From: Mycolicibacterium sp. CBMA 247
Lineage (GTDB): Bacteria; Actinomycetota; Actinomycetes; Mycobacteriales; Mycobacteriaceae
DNA length: 64,000 nt
Direction: 5' to 3'
Assembly: GCF_009729095.1 (NCBI RefSeq)
Contig: NZ_VTGX01000004.1
Coordinates: 496,001 to 560,000, forward strand
Below are positions 1 through 8,881 of this stretch, one piece after another. A program made the translations under genes and the position numbers. How positions within the stretch are numbered: position 1 is the first letter of the stretch; every line of letters starts with the position of its first letter. Below the pieces are notes generated by a model. That model saw nothing but the letters and a program-made list of their open reading frames with translations, had not been told where the DNA came from and searched no databases.

Positions 1-2
1 AG

Positions 3-41
3 CTCGCCGGCATCGACATCCCGCGGGTGATCAGCCGCTGA
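3..41 (+). CDS. 3' end of an upstream gene (partial)
   Basis: The reading frame open from the window edge encodes LAGIDIPRVISR followed by TGA, 20 bp before the pabB start. In related mycobacteria the next gene on this side is often metG, but these twelve residues do not look like a MetRS tail to me, so the product is left unassigned. The only support is an open frame with a stop at a sensible distance from the next gene. Confidence 0.35.
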   Translation, partial: LAGIDIPRVISR

Positions 42-61
42 CGTTCTGCCACCCTGGTGGC

Positions 62-1333
62 ATGCGGATCGAGCGGCTCGGCGCGCTGGGGGATGCCCCG
101 GCGGTGCTGCACGGTGTGGCCGCAGCCGCCCGCACGGCGGGCCTGCCGCCACCGGCCGCGCTGATCGGCGACTGGTTCTCCTCTCGTGCGGTGATCGCTC
201 CGTCGGTGTCGGTGACACCCGTCGCGCCGGACGCCGCCTTCGACGTGGCACAAAACGCTTCGGGACCGGCAGGCAGCGTCGGCGGCGGGTGGTTCGGCTA
301 CTTGTGCTACCCCGATCCGGGGGCCGAGGGCGCGGCGCGTCGCATCCCCGAGGCCGCCGGGGGCTGGTCGGATTGCGTGTTGCGTCAAGACGCCGATGGT
401 GTCTGGTGGTTCGAAAGTATCAGCGGCGCAGCACTTCCCACCTGGCTTGACGCCCCAAAGCCAGCGACCTCAGCGTCTCGGCGGAGCTACACCATCACCT
501 GGGTAGCCCCCGATCGCGATGATCACCGCCGTGGCGTGCTGGCCTGCCTGGAGGCCATCGCGGCAGGCGAGGTGTATCAGGCCTGTGTGTGCACCCGGTT
601 CACCGGTCGCATCGACGGGGAGCCGATCGACTTCTTCACCGACACAGTGGCGCGGACCGCACCGTCGCGGGCCGCCTACGTCGCCGGGGATTGGGGCGCG
701 GTGGCCTCGCTGTCGCCGGAGTTGTTCCTGCGCCGGGCGGGTGCAGCGGTGGCCTCCAGCCCGATCAAGGGCACCCTGCCCCGCTCGGCCGATCCAGCCG
801 GACTGCTGGCCTCGGTCAAGGACGTCGCCGAGAACATCATGATCGTCGACCTGGTGCGCAACGACCTGGGACGGGTGGCGACGACAGGCAGCGTGACGGT
901 ACCCGAACTGCTCGCGGTGCGTCCGGCGCCCGGCGTCTGGCACCTGGTCTCGACCGTCACCGCCGAGGTGCCCGCACACCTGCCGATGAGCGCACTGCTG
1001 GAGTCCACGTTCCCGCCGGCCTCGGTCACCGGCACCCCCAAGCGGCGGGCCAGGCAGCTGCTGCAGCAGTGGGAACCGGCGCGGCGCGGCGTGTATTGCG
1101 GCACAGTCGGTTTGGCGTCACCAGTGGCGGGCTGCGAGCTCAACGTGGCGATCCGCACCGTGGAGTTCGGCGCCGACGGGTCGGCGGTCCTCGGCGTGGG
1201 CGGCGGCATCACCGCGGACTCCGACCCGGACCTCGAGTGGGAGGAATGCCTGCACAAGGCGGCCTCGATCGTCAGCCCCGGGCGCGCAGCACGGCGTCGT
1301 AGAGCTCGCGCCGAGACGGCGCTCCCGGGTTAG
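62..1333 (+). CDS. pabB: Aminodeoxychorismate synthase component I
   Basis: Chorismate-utilising enzyme of folate synthesis that, with a glutamine amidotransferase partner, makes 4-amino-4-deoxychorismate, the precursor of p-aminobenzoate. The 423-residue protein carries the family motifs in order: GEVYQACVCTRFTG, SPIKGT near 233-238 (lysine of the PIKG motif), ENIMIVDLVRND at 257-268, TGTPKRRA from 323, YCGTVG and GGGITADSDP near the C-terminus. The ATG at 62 follows a short intergenic gap. The 3' end overlaps the convergent rsmI gene by 62 bp. Anthranilate or isochorismate synthases share the fold, but the position beside rsmI and pmt matches mycobacterial pabB (Rv1005c). Cytoplasmic. Confidence 0.9.
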   Translation: MRIERLGALGDAPAVLHGVAAAARTAGLPPPAALIGDWFSSRAVIAPSVSVTPVAPDAAFDVAQNASGPAGSVGGGWFGYLCYPDPGAEGAARRIPEAAGGWSDCVLRQDADGVWWFESISGAALPTWLDAPKPATSASRRSYTITWVAPDRDDHRRGVLACLEAIAAGEVYQACVCTRFTGRIDGEPIDFFTDTVARTAPSRAAYVAGDWGAVASLSPELFLRRAGAAVASSPIKGTLPRSADPAGLLASVKDVAENIMIVDLVRNDLGRVATTGSVTVPELLAVRPAPGVWHLVSTVTAEVPAHLPMSALLESTFPPASVTGTPKRRARQLLQQWEPARRGVYCGTVGLASPVAGCELNVAIRTVEFGADGSAVLGVGGGITADSDPDLEWEECLHKAASIVSPGRAARRRRARAETALPG

Positions 1334-2108
1334 CGGCGATCACCTGGGCGCAGGCGTCCTTGACCCGGATCCCGTCGGCCACCAGTTCCTCGACCTCTGC
1401 GACCAGAGTCGGCAATTCAACAGTCGGGACGCCTCCGGCCAGCACCACGGTGATCTCCCCCAGCACGCCGTCGGCGGCCCACTCCGCCAGCTCGGCCAGG
1501 CTGCCACGACGGATCTCCTCATGCGTCTTGGTCAGCTCGCGGCACACCACGGCGCGCCGCGTCGGGCCCAGCACCTCGACGGCGTCGCGCAGCGTCTCTG
1601 CGAGCCGGCGCGGGGATTCGAAGAACACGGTGGTGCGCGGCTCGGCGGCCAGGGTCTGCAGCCAGGCCAGCCGCGCGGCGTGCTTGCGCGGGGCGAAGCC
1701 CTCGAAGCAGAACCGGTCCGAGGCCAGCCCGGACACCGCAAGCGCCGTGGTCACCGCGGACGGGCCGGGCAGACAGCTGACCGGCAGATCCGCCTCGGCG
1801 CAGGCCGCCACCAGCCGGTAGCCGGGGTCGTTGATCAGTGGCATGCCTGCGTCGCTGACCACCAGCACCGTCGCACCCGCCGCGATCTCCTCGACCAGCC
1901 CCGGCACGCGACTCGCCTCGTTCTGGTCGAAGAAGCTCAAGATCCGGCCGGCCGGTTGCACGCCCAGCGACTGGGCCAGCGTGCGCACTCGCCGGGTGTC
2001 CTCTGCCGCCACGATGTCGGCCGTCTTCAGGGCCTCGACCAGCCGGGTTGACGCGTCGTCGGGGCGGCCCAGCGGCGTGGCGCCGATCAGTAGTTTGCCG
2101 GGTGTCAC
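1272..2108 (-). CDS. rsmI: 16S rRNA 2'-O-ribose C1402 methyltransferase
   Basis: SAM-dependent methyltransferase of the tetrapyrrole methylase fold that modifies the ribose of C1402 in the ribosomal P site. The 278-residue product starts GKLLIGATPLGRPDDASTR and has AEDTRR, GMPLINDPGYRLV and LPGPSAVTTALAVSGL, all hallmarks of RsmI. The start is GTG at 2108, only 24 bp from the divergent GTG of pmt. The stop lies inside the end of pabB on the other strand. The order pabB-rsmI-pmt corresponds to Rv1005c-Rv1003-Rv1002c. Confidence 0.93.
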   Translation of the reverse strand: MTPGKLLIGATPLGRPDDASTRLVEALKTADIVAAEDTRRVRTLAQSLGVQPAGRILSFFDQNEASRVPGLVEEIAAGATVLVVSDAGMPLINDPGYRLVAACAEADLPVSCLPGPSAVTTALAVSGLASDRFCFEGFAPRKHAARLAWLQTLAAEPRTTVFFESPRRLAETLRDAVEVLGPTRRAVVCRELTKTHEEIRRGSLAELAEWAADGVLGEITVVLAGGVPTVELPTLVAEVEELVADGIRVKDACAQVIAANPGAPSRRELYDAVLRARG

Positions 2109-2132
2109 GCCCGACAGCCTACGATCGCTTGC
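2109..2132. promoter_or_regulatory. Divergent rsmI/pmt start region
   Basis: Only 24 bp separate the two GTG starts. A -10-like hexamer TACGAT at 2120-2125 lies 7 bp before the pmt GTG, which fits a leaderless transcript. The matching -35 would lie inside rsmI. The promoter reading is inference from spacing. Confidence 0.4.
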
Positions 2133-3683
2133 GTGACCGCCACCGCCACCGCAACGCCGACGGCTGGTCGCTCGGTCCCGTTGATCAGCCCCGCGCCGTT
2201 AATCCCGGCCCCGGATTTCGGGCCGACGGACCGGCTGCAGGGCTGGGTGATGACGGCCATCATCACCGCGTTGGCTGCGGTGAGCCGGTTCCTGAATCTG
2301 GGCTCGCCGACCGATGCCGGCACCCCCGTCTTCGACGAGAAGCATTACGCGCCGCAGGCCTGGCAGATGCGGTTCAACCACGGGGTCGAGGACAACCCGG
2401 GCTACGGGCTGGTGGTGCATCCACCCGTGGGCAAGCAGCTCATCTCGATCGGCGAGGCGCTGTTCGGCTACAACGGGCTGGGCTGGCGGTTCTCCGGGGC
2501 GGTGTGCGGCGTGGTGCTGGTGCTGCTGGTGGTGCGGATCGCGCGCCGGATCAGCCGCTCCACACTGGTCGGAGGTATCGCCGGGCTGCTGCTGATCGCC
2601 GACGGGGTCAGTTTTGTCTCGGCTCGAACGGCACTGCTCGACGTGTTCCTGGTGGTGTTCGTGGTGGCGGCGTTCGCGTGCCTGATGGTCGACCGTGACG
2701 ACGTCCGCCATCGCATGCACAACGCGTTCATGGAAGGCCGGATCGCCGAGACACCCTGGGGCCCGCGGCTGGGTGTGCGGTGGTGGCGGTTCGGTGCGGG
2801 CGTGCTGCTCGGTTTGGCCTGCGCGACGAAGTGGTCCGGCCTGTACTTCGTGGTGTTCTTCGGCGTCATGACGCTGGTGCTCGACGCGATCGCGCGCAAG
2901 CAGTACCACGTGCCGCAGCCGTGGCGGAGCATGCTGCGCCGCGATGTGGGTCCGGCCGCGTATGTGTTCGGGCTGATTCCGTTCGCGGTATACCTGGGGT
3001 CCTACGGGCCGTGGTTCGCCTCCGAGACCGCTGTCGACCGGCACGAGGTCGGCCAGTCGATCGGCGAGAACACCATCATCCCGCTGCCCGACGCCGTGCG
3101 CTCGCTGTGGCATTACACGTATGCCGCCTACCATTTCCACGCCGGGCTGACCAACGCCGGCGGCAACCACCACCCGTGGGAATCCAAACCGTGGACCTGG
3201 CCGATGTCGTTGCGGCCCGTGCTCTATGCGATCGACAACCACGATGTGGCCGGCTGCGGCACGCAATCGTGTGTGAAGGCCGTGATGCTGGTGGGCACGC
3301 CGGCGATGTGGTTCATCGCGGTGCCGGTGCTCGGCTGGGCCCTGTGGCGGGCGGTGGTGCACCGGGACTGGCGCTACGGGGTGGTTCTGGTCGGTTACGC
3401 GGCCGGCTTCCTTCCCTGGTTCGTCGACATCGACCGGCAGATGTACTTCTTCTACGCCACCGTGATGGCGCCGTTCCTGGTGCTGGCGATCGCGCTGATC
3501 CTCGGCGACATCCTGTACCAACCCAACCAGAACCCTGAGCGCCGAACGTTGGGCCTGCTGACGGTGTGCTTCTACATGGCCTTGGTGATCGCGAATTTCG
3601 CGTGGCTGTACCCGATCCTGACCGGTATCCCGATCTCCCAGTCGACCTGGAATCTGGAGATCTGGTTACCTTCGTGGCGATAG
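2133..3683 (+). CDS. pmt: Polyprenyl-phosphomannose-dependent protein O-mannosyltransferase
   Basis: GT39-family membrane enzyme that transfers mannose from polyprenyl-phosphomannose to Ser/Thr of exported proteins and lipoproteins (Rv1002c orthologue). The 516-residue protein has about ten hydrophobic segments. After the first, the acidic pair D68-E69 in VFDEKHYAPQAW corresponds to the catalytic/metal-binding DE of PMT enzymes. An extracytoplasmic loop reads HPWESKPWTWPMS, typical of the family. The GTG start at 2133 is nearly back-to-back with rsmI. The many lipoproteins in the next 10 kb are plausible substrates, but that is inference. Confidence 0.92.
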   Translation: MTATATATPTAGRSVPLISPAPLIPAPDFGPTDRLQGWVMTAIITALAAVSRFLNLGSPTDAGTPVFDEKHYAPQAWQMRFNHGVEDNPGYGLVVHPPVGKQLISIGEALFGYNGLGWRFSGAVCGVVLVLLVVRIARRISRSTLVGGIAGLLLIADGVSFVSARTALLDVFLVVFVVAAFACLMVDRDDVRHRMHNAFMEGRIAETPWGPRLGVRWWRFGAGVLLGLACATKWSGLYFVVFFGVMTLVLDAIARKQYHVPQPWRSMLRRDVGPAAYVFGLIPFAVYLGSYGPWFASETAVDRHEVGQSIGENTIIPLPDAVRSLWHYTYAAYHFHAGLTNAGGNHHPWESKPWTWPMSLRPVLYAIDNHDVAGCGTQSCVKAVMLVGTPAMWFIAVPVLGWALWRAVVHRDWRYGVVLVGYAAGFLPWFVDIDRQMYFFYATVMAPFLVLAIALILGDILYQPNQNPERRTLGLLTVCFYMALVIANFAWLYPILTGIPISQSTWNLEIWLPSWR

Positions 3684-3736
3684 CCGCGGTTGGCGGTCCA
3701 CCGGCCGAGGCCTGACATAGTTCTGATTGTCCGCCC

Positions 3737-3813
3737 GTCGTTGAGTGCAACACCGGGGCTGTGGATTCGCGTGCCTGAGCGGAAATCGCAGCCATGGTGT
3801 TGCACTCAACGAC
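3737..3813. repeat. Long palindrome with perfect 18-bp arms
   Basis: The arm gtcgttgagtgcaacacc (3737-3754) is repeated exactly inverted at 3796-3813. The 41-bp interior is itself an imperfect inverted repeat (ggctg opposite cagcc), so the whole 77 bp can fold into one long hairpin. It sits between pmt and an accessory gene and has no T-tract. It looks like a REP- or MITE-like element or a recombination target rather than an ordinary terminator. Confidence 0.75.
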
Positions 3814-3924
3814 GAGGGCCACTTCAGCATGTTGCGTTCCGAACGTTGCGGCCATCCACAGCGCCCCGTTCCGCAGGGCGCAGCGGCCACAATCTGTCGT
3901 TGCGGGTCTACACGATCTTCTCGC

Positions 3925-4758
3925 ATGGAACCATTCATCGGAACCGAGGCGCTGGCGGCCGGTGATGTCACGCGCGGCGAACTTCGCTGGAACAGCACAG
4001 CCGTCCTGCCAAACATCTACCTGCCCAACGGCGCCCGACGAGTAGTGTTCACAAACGCCGCTGCGGCATGGCTGTGGAGTGGGCGCAAGGGAATCATCGC
4101 CGGACGTGCCGCGGCTTCCCTGCATGGCGTGAATTGGATCGAGAACGATGCTGACATCGACATGATCGCTGCCTACCGAAGGCCATGCCCGGGAGTGGTG
4201 ATACGGCGCGACCGCATCAGTGAATCCGAGGTATGCACCGTGGCGAACCTCCCGGTGACCACGCCCGCGCGCACCGCACTGGATCTGGCCCGCCAGCTTG
4301 AGCGGGACACTGCCGTGGCCCACCTCGATGCGCTGTCGGCGGTCACCGGGGTGACGGCCGCCGAGGTACTTGATCTAGCGGAGTGCTATCCACACACCCG
4401 CGGTATCCGAGCGGCACGCGACTCCGTCGACCTCATGGACTGCGGCGTCTGGTCTAGGAGGGAAACCTGGCTGCGATTGCTGGTGATCGACGCCGGAATG
4501 CCCACGCCGCAGACCGATATCGACGTCGAGGACGATCAGTGGGACGGTCGGGTCGCGGTCGGCTGGGAGCGTTGGAAGGTCGGCCTCGACATCCAGGACG
4601 AACTGATCACCGATCCATATCTGGCAGTACAGGACGTCCACAAGGCCGAACTACTTCAACGGCTGGGCTGGCTCCACCTCCGCGTGCTGCCCAAACATCC
4701 ACGCAGCACAATCATCCATCGCGTGCGCATGGCGCTACGGCAACGACGTGCGATCTAG
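3925..4758 (+). CDS. AbiEi/DUF559-type hypothetical protein
   Basis: Predicted cytoplasmic 277-residue protein. The N-terminal half ([20 protein letters not shown] ... [10 protein letters not shown] ... [17 protein letters not shown]) looks like the AbiEi-type winged-helix domain of many mycobacterial proteins. The C-terminal third ([20 protein letters not shown]) matches the end of DUF559 Vsr-fold endonuclease-like domains. The usual EYDG catalytic segment is replaced by a degenerate [13 protein letters not shown], so nuclease activity may be lost. ATG at 3925 ([10 protein letters not shown]) was preferred over upstream in-frame codons that would read through the palindrome. Its TAG stop and the arcA TAG stop share one CTAG palindrome. 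The exact role is unknown. Confidence 0.7.
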   Translation: MEPFIGTEALAAGDVTRGELRWNSTAVLPNIYLPNGARRVVFTNAAAAWLWSGRKGIIAGRAAASLHGVNWIENDADIDMIAAYRRPCPGVVIRRDRISESEVCTVANLPVTTPARTALDLARQLERDTAVAHLDALSAVTGVTAAEVLDLAECYPHTRGIRAARDSVDLMDCGVWSRRETWLRLLVIDAGMPTPQTDIDVEDDQWDGRVAVGWERWKVGLDIQDELITDPYLAVQDVHKAELLQRLGWLHLRVLPKHPRSTIIHRVRMALRQRRAI

Positions 4759-5960
4759 AGTCTGTCCCGCGCCGCCGGGCATGACATACAGCGTGGCCCG
4801 CCACGGCCCGTGCCCAGCTCCGAGGCCTCGATAGGCAGCACTTCGATACCCGAATCAGCCAGCCGCGCATTGGTTTCGGCGTTACGTTCGTAGGCCACCA
4901 CCACGCCGGGCGCCACGGCCAGGGTGTTGTTGCCGTCGTCCCATTGCTCACGTTCGGCGGTGACGGGGTCGAGCCCGGTATCGATCACCCGCAGCCGCTC
5001 GATGCCCATCGCATCGGCTGCGGCCTGTACGAAAGGCTCTTCGTCATCGATCCGGATCCCACCCTCGGTGCGGTGAATCGTGAACGCCGACAACGAGTGC
5101 ACGATGTTGGGATACATCACCACCGCATCGACGTCGACCATCGTGCACACCGTGTCCAGATGCATCTGGGCACGCTCCTGCCGGATCGGCACCGCCAGCA
5201 CGGTTTGGGCCAGATCGTCGTCGAACAGGCTGCGCGCCAAGGCTTCCGCGCCGGCCGGCGTGGTGCGCTCCCCCACCCCGACCGCCACCACGCCGGGGGC
5301 CAGCAGCAGGACGTCACCGCCCTCGACCGGCGCCGACCGCGATTCGTAGGCCCGCCGGACGCCGAGAAACCGCGGATGGTGGGCATAGATGAGATCGGTC
5401 AGCGAGGTCTCGCGCACCCGAGCCGGCAGCGCGAGCGAGGTGATGGCCACCCGTGGGCCGATCCAGAACGACGAATCCCGGGTGAACAGCAGATTGGGCA
5501 GCGGCTCGATCACGAAATCGCCGCCGTGGTGCATGAGCCGGACCAGTGAGAGCTCGGCACCGTGAAAGGGCACCTCGTTGAAGGTCATTCCGGCCATCAG
5601 AATGTGCGCCAGATCGACCGGCGGCAGGGTTCGCAGATGGGCCGAAAGCTCCTTGGCCAGCGGCGCGCCCAGTCGTCGCGCGTCGACCGCGGCGGAGATA
5701 CCGTGCATGCGGGCGGCGCCGCTGGCCAACGCCTCGGTCAGCAGATCGGCCAGCAGCAACACCTCGACCCCGCGCGAGCGCAGCAGCGCGGCGAACGCGT
5801 CATGCTCACGTTGCGCCTTGGCCACCCAGGGCAGGCCGTCGAACAGCAGCGCGTCATTGTTGCGTGGTGTCAGCCGCTGTAGCTCCGGGCCCGGCCGGTG
5901 CAGGATGACGGCGCGCAGAGTGCCGACCTCCGAGTTGGATCCGAACGCCGCAGTTTCCAC
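4755..5960 (-). CDS. arcA: Arginine deiminase
   Basis: Hydrolyses L-arginine to citrulline and ammonia (Rv1001 orthologue, 401 residues). Visible guanidino-modifying-enzyme motifs are FTRD (159-162), EGGD (213-216), MHLDTVC with the catalytic His at 267, and the C-terminal GGPRCMSCP with the nucleophilic Cys at 391. No arcB or arcC lies nearby, so this is not an ATP-generating arc operon. The start is GTG at 5960, 33 bp from the divergent SoxR-type gene with a SoxR-box-like dyad between. The 3' end overlaps the convergent gene by 4 bp. Confidence 0.93.
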   Translation of the reverse strand: METAAFGSNSEVGTLRAVILHRPGPELQRLTPRNNDALLFDGLPWVAKAQREHDAFAALLRSRGVEVLLLADLLTEALASGAARMHGISAAVDARRLGAPLAKELSAHLRTLPPVDLAHILMAGMTFNEVPFHGAELSLVRLMHHGGDFVIEPLPNLLFTRDSSFWIGPRVAITSLALPARVRETSLTDLIYAHHPRFLGVRRAYESRSAPVEGGDVLLLAPGVVAVGVGERTTPAGAEALARSLFDDDLAQTVLAVPIRQERAQMHLDTVCTMVDVDAVVMYPNIVHSLSAFTIHRTEGGIRIDDEEPFVQAAADAMGIERLRVIDTGLDPVTAEREQWDDGNNTLAVAPGVVVAYERNAETNARLADSGIEVLPIEASELGTGRGGPRCMSCPAARDRL

Positions 5961-5973
5961 CCCATGACGTTAA

Positions 5974-5989
5974 CTCAACTATGGTTGAG
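5974..5989. promoter_or_regulatory. SoxR-box-like operator
   Basis: CTCAAC-tatg-GTTGAG is a perfect 6-4-6 dyad in the 33-bp gap between arcA and the SoxR-type gene. The enteric SoxR box is CTCAAG-TTAA-CTTGAG, so the arrangement and nine or more of twelve arm bases agree. One site can serve both divergent genes. Confidence 0.7.
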
Positions 5990-5993
5990 GTGT

Positions 5994-6425
5994 ATGGAGA
6001 CGCACGAGCTCACTCCCGGCGAGATGTCGCTGCGCAGCGGCGTGGCGGTGTCCGCTTTGCATTTCTACGAGCGCGAGGGATTGATCGCGAGCCGGCGGAC
6101 CTCGGGCAATCAGCGTCGGTACGCGCGCGAGACGCTACGCCGCGTGGCATTCATCCGGATGTCGCAACGCTTGGGCATCCCACTGGCCCGCATCCGCGAT
6201 GCGCTGTCCTCCCTGCCCGCCGACCGGGTCCCGACCAGCAAGGACTGGGCCAAGCTCTCGGCGGGCTGGCGCCAGGACCTCGACGATCGCATCCTGCATC
6301 TACAACGCTTGCGCGACAACCTGACCGGCTGCATCGGCTGCGGCTGCCTGAGCCTCAAGACCTGCCTGCTGACCAACCCCGGCGATGTTCTCGCCGAGCA
6401 GGGTCCGGGCGCCTCCCGCCTCTAA
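5994..6425 (+). CDS. soxR: Redox-sensitive MerR-family regulator SoxR
   Basis: DNA-binding regulator with an N-terminal MerR winged helix ([20 protein letters not shown]), a dimerisation helix and the C-terminal iron-sulphur motif [12 protein letters not shown]. That is the exact C-x2-C-x-C-x5-C spacing that holds the [2Fe-2S] centre in SoxR. The 143-residue length with ATG at 5994 fits the family. Longer in-frame starts would cover the operator and the arcA start and were rejected. It probably autoregulates and may control arcA through the dyad at 5974-5989. In actinobacteria SoxR responds mainly to redox-active compounds. Confidence 0.92.
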   Translation: METHELTPGEMSLRSGVAVSALHFYEREGLIASRRTSGNQRRYARETLRRVAFIRMSQRLGIPLARIRDALSSLPADRVPTSKDWAKLSAGWRQDLDDRILHLQRLRDNLTGCIGCGCLSLKTCLLTNPGDVLAEQGPGASRL

Positions 6426-6459
6426 CGCAATCGAACGCCTGTGCGATACACTCGCGCGC

Positions 6460-7056
6460 ATGGAGCTGGCGTTGCAAGGCTCACTGTTCGAGCACGCTGA
6501 ACGTCGTCGACTCGGCAACGATGCCTGGGTTGAGCTGCGCTCGGGCTGGTTGCCCGACGCCGACTCGCTGTTCGAGGAGTTGATGGACGGGATCCCGTGG
6601 CGTTCCGAGGAGCGCGAGATGTACGACCGGGTGGTGGCTGTGCCGCGGCTGGTGAGCTTTCACCACCTGGTCGACGAGCCGGTGCCGCACCCCCGGCTCA
6701 AGCAGATCCGCCGCAGGCTCAACGACACCTTCGGCGGCGAGCTCGGCGAGCCGTTCACCACCGCGGGCCTGTGCCTGTACCGCGACGGCAATGACAGCGT
6801 CGCCTGGCATGGCGACACCATCGGCCGCAGCCGCACCGAGGACACCATGGTGGCCATCATCGGGCTCGGCGCGACAAGGGTTTTCGCGCTGCGTCCGCGC
6901 GGCGGCGGTCACGCTCTGCGGCTGCAGCACCGCCACGGCGACCTGCTGGTGATGGGCGGATCGTGCCAGCGCACCTGGGAGCATTCGATACCGAAGACCA
7001 CCAGCCTGGTCGGGCCGCGCATCAGCCTCCAGTTCCGCCCGCACGACGTGCGCTGA
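6460..7056 (+). CDS. AlkB-family 2-oxoglutarate/Fe(II) dioxygenase
   Basis: Probable alkylated-nucleic-acid repair oxygenase (Rv1000c orthologue), 198 residues from ATG 6460 (MELALQGSLFE). The Fe(II) facial triad is visible as H117-x-D119 in AWHGDTIG and H175 in WEHSIPK. The 2-oxoglutarate-binding arginine region is RISLQFR (187-193). The substrate loop VSFHHLVDEPVPHP is AlkB-like. It lies 34 bp after soxR on the same strand and could be co-transcribed. Convergent with a lipoprotein gene. Confidence 0.88.
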   Translation: MELALQGSLFEHAERRRLGNDAWVELRSGWLPDADSLFEELMDGIPWRSEEREMYDRVVAVPRLVSFHHLVDEPVPHPRLKQIRRRLNDTFGGELGEPFTTAGLCLYRDGNDSVAWHGDTIGRSRTEDTMVAIIGLGATRVFALRPRGGGHALRLQHRHGDLLVMGGSCQRTWEHSIPKTTSLVGPRISLQFRPHDVR

Positions 7057-7068
7057 GGCTGGCGAAAC

Positions 7069-7743
7069 TCAGCCCCGGACGGCAGCCACCGCGGCACCGA
7101 GCAGATCGCGGGCCCGCTTCTCGTCCACCGGCGACACCGGTTTGCCCGGCACCACCAACGGGTTGGCCGTCACGATGACCATGAACGTGTCGAAACTGGC
7201 GACATAGTTGTACAGCTCGCCGGTGCGCGCCTGCCCGCTCATCACGGTCTGCACGATCCGATGGGTCCCGACCGTCCGGGCCCCGTCGATCTGCGGGGCC
7301 TCCACCACGTCCACCTGCCCGCGGAGTCCGGGGCCCAGGAACTTCACCTGCTTGCACGCGTCGCCCGGGTCGTTCAACGGGATCGACTCGGAGGTCTCCA
7401 CGGCCAGCACGATGAACCGGTTGCCCGCCCCTTCGGCCGACGTGGCGGCCATGTTGCCCTTCAGGCCCTCCGGCAGCGACTGCCCCTCGGCGAACTTCGC
7501 GCAGTCGGTGGGCTCTACCTTCACCCCGGGCGGCATCTTTTGCGGCGCCAGCATTTTCGGGTCGATTCCGGTCGGGGCGACATCGGTGACCTTGAACTCG
7601 GGCCCGAAGCTGGAGCGCACCTTGGCGACGTTGGCGATGTCCGCGTTGGCGGACTCCGACTGATCCGATTGACCGCAGGCGACCAATCCGGTGGTGCAGG
7701 CGAGGACGCCCGCGGTGGCGAGGAAGACGGTGCGGTTCGACAT
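7069..7743 (-). CDS. DUF5642-like lipoprotein (Rv0999 type)
   Basis: 224-residue exported lipoprotein: a short hydrophobic signal ends in the lipobox LVAC with the acylated Cys at 23. The mature part (KVTDVAPTGIDPKML ... DCAKFAEGQSLPEGL ... YNYVASFDTFMVIVTANP) has the alternating layout of the mycobacterial DUF5642/PknH-sensor-like fold. Function is unknown. It is the first of two same-strand lipoprotein genes, 29 bp apart, that resemble each other in layout and probably arose by duplication. Position matches Rv0999. Confidence 0.75.
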   Translation of the reverse strand: MSNRTVFLATAGVLACTTGLVACGQSDQSESANADIANVAKVRSSFGPEFKVTDVAPTGIDPKMLAPQKMPPGVKVEPTDCAKFAEGQSLPEGLKGNMAATSAEGAGNRFIVLAVETSESIPLNDPGDACKQVKFLGPGLRGQVDVVEAPQIDGARTVGTHRIVQTVMSGQARTGELYNYVASFDTFMVIVTANPLVVPGKPVSPVDEKRARDLLGAAVAAVRG

Positions 7744-7772
7744 CGCCCGTCAACTTACCCGGCACCACCGAC

Positions 7773-8438
7773 TCAGCCGCGTAACGCCGAAACCGTCTTC
7801 ACCAGCAGGTCGGAGGTAAACGTGGGGCCGAGTCCGGGATTCGGCGACCCGGGATCGGTGACGACGGTGATGAACAGGTGGTAGCCGCTGAGATCCGCGG
7901 TGAGCGTGTCGGCGTGGGATCGGGTCTCGGTGCCGCCTTCGACGACCGTGGTGACGGCGGTGGACATCCCGGCGGTCACCGCGCCCTCGATCGTCGGTGC
8001 TGCGGCCGCGGTGACGGATCCGACGGCATGCCCGCCCGAGACACTCCACTGTTCGCACTGCGCGTCGGGGCCAGGTTCGACGGGTACGCCGTTCACCCTC
8101 GCGATGGCGGCGTAGACGATGCCGCCGGGTCCGGAGGCCGACCAACCCCGGGCGGGGTCGGTTTCGGGGGCGGCCGACGCGGCGCACTCGGCAGGGTCGG
8201 CCGTCCAGTTCGGGCCGAACCCCCACAGCGATACCGGGGTCGCGTGCGGGTCGATGCCCACCACCTCGTAGCCGGGCGGCAGTTCTTGGCGCACCCGGTC
8301 GATGCGGGCCGGGTTCACCGCGACGACGTTGTTCGTCGGTTCCGGGCCTGGCGAAGCCGACGTCTGTCCCGGTGCCGACCGCGAACCGCATGCCGCGATG
8401 CACACCAGGAGAACTGCCGCGACGACGAAAAGGCGCAC
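7773..8438 (-). CDS. Second DUF5642-like lipoprotein
   Basis: 221 residues from GTG 8438. The signal MRLFVVAAVLLV is followed by a lipobox CIAAC with Cys 17. The mature domain (YEVVGIDPHATPVSLWGFGP ... CEQWSVSGGHAVGSV ... TADLSGYHLFITVVTDPGSP) has the Cys pair and the terminal strand-and-helix of the PknH-like sensor fold. A longer frame upstream of the GTG lacks a signal and was rejected. It lies upstream of the other lipoprotein gene on the same strand. Binding partner unknown. Confidence 0.7.
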   Translation of the reverse strand: MRLFVVAAVLLVCIAACGSRSAPGQTSASPGPEPTNNVVAVNPARIDRVRQELPPGYEVVGIDPHATPVSLWGFGPNWTADPAECAASAAPETDPARGWSASGPGGIVYAAIARVNGVPVEPGPDAQCEQWSVSGGHAVGSVTAAAAPTIEGAVTAGMSTAVTTVVEGGTETRSHADTLTADLSGYHLFITVVTDPGSPNPGLGPTFTSDLLVKTVSALRG

Positions 8439-8608
8439 GGCGTTTTGATACCACAGCCCGGGTTTGCTGTCGAGAACGGTCGCGGCGCCGTTTGTCAACG
8501 TGTTTTTCGGCCCCAACAACGCGACAAGTGTTGCGATACAGCGGAATTTAATCGTCTCCGGCTTGGTTGCCAACAACAGGACGTGAAAGACGACAAGGGG
8601 CAGGACAA

Positions 8609-8860
8609 GTGTACGGATTGGCGGGAGCTGTGGTGGCCGGCGGCGCGCTGTCGGCGCTTTCCCTGGGTTTTCCGGCCGCGACGCTGGCCGCGCCGTCGGG
8701 TGTCGGATCGGCGCAGGACACAGCGAACGAATTGGAACGCCAGGGTTTCGACGTCGTGATCTACCGGGCCGGGACCGCTCCACTGGATCGCTGCACCGTC
8801 TCGTCGGTGCGACCGGCGCAGATCCTCAGACAAACGGTATATCTGTCCGCAAGTTGCTGA
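8609..8860 (+). CDS. Small secreted protein, probably internally shortened
   Basis: 83 residues from GTG 8609, preceded by a good ribosome site (ggggcagga). An alanine-rich signal peptide ends near LAAPSG. The mature part TANELERQGFDVVIYRAGTA then LDRCTVSSVRP is typical of a mycobacterial small secreted family in which two cysteines are separated by about 35 residues and the protein ends in TVYVDVxC. Here the segment between RP and TVYLSASC is almost absent, suggesting an internal deletion. It sits directly before another truncated gene. Confidence 0.55.
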   Translation: MYGLAGAVVAGGALSALSLGFPAATLAAPSGVGSAQDTANELERQGFDVVIYRAGTAPLDRCTVSSVRPAQILRQTVYLSASC

Positions 8861-8881
8861 GGACGGCCAACCCGGGCGCCC

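Noticed and set aside
2199-3521. 440-codon open frame antisense to pmt
   Set aside because: Low-complexity His/Arg/Gln composition, no domain, and lies fully under a conserved membrane enzyme.
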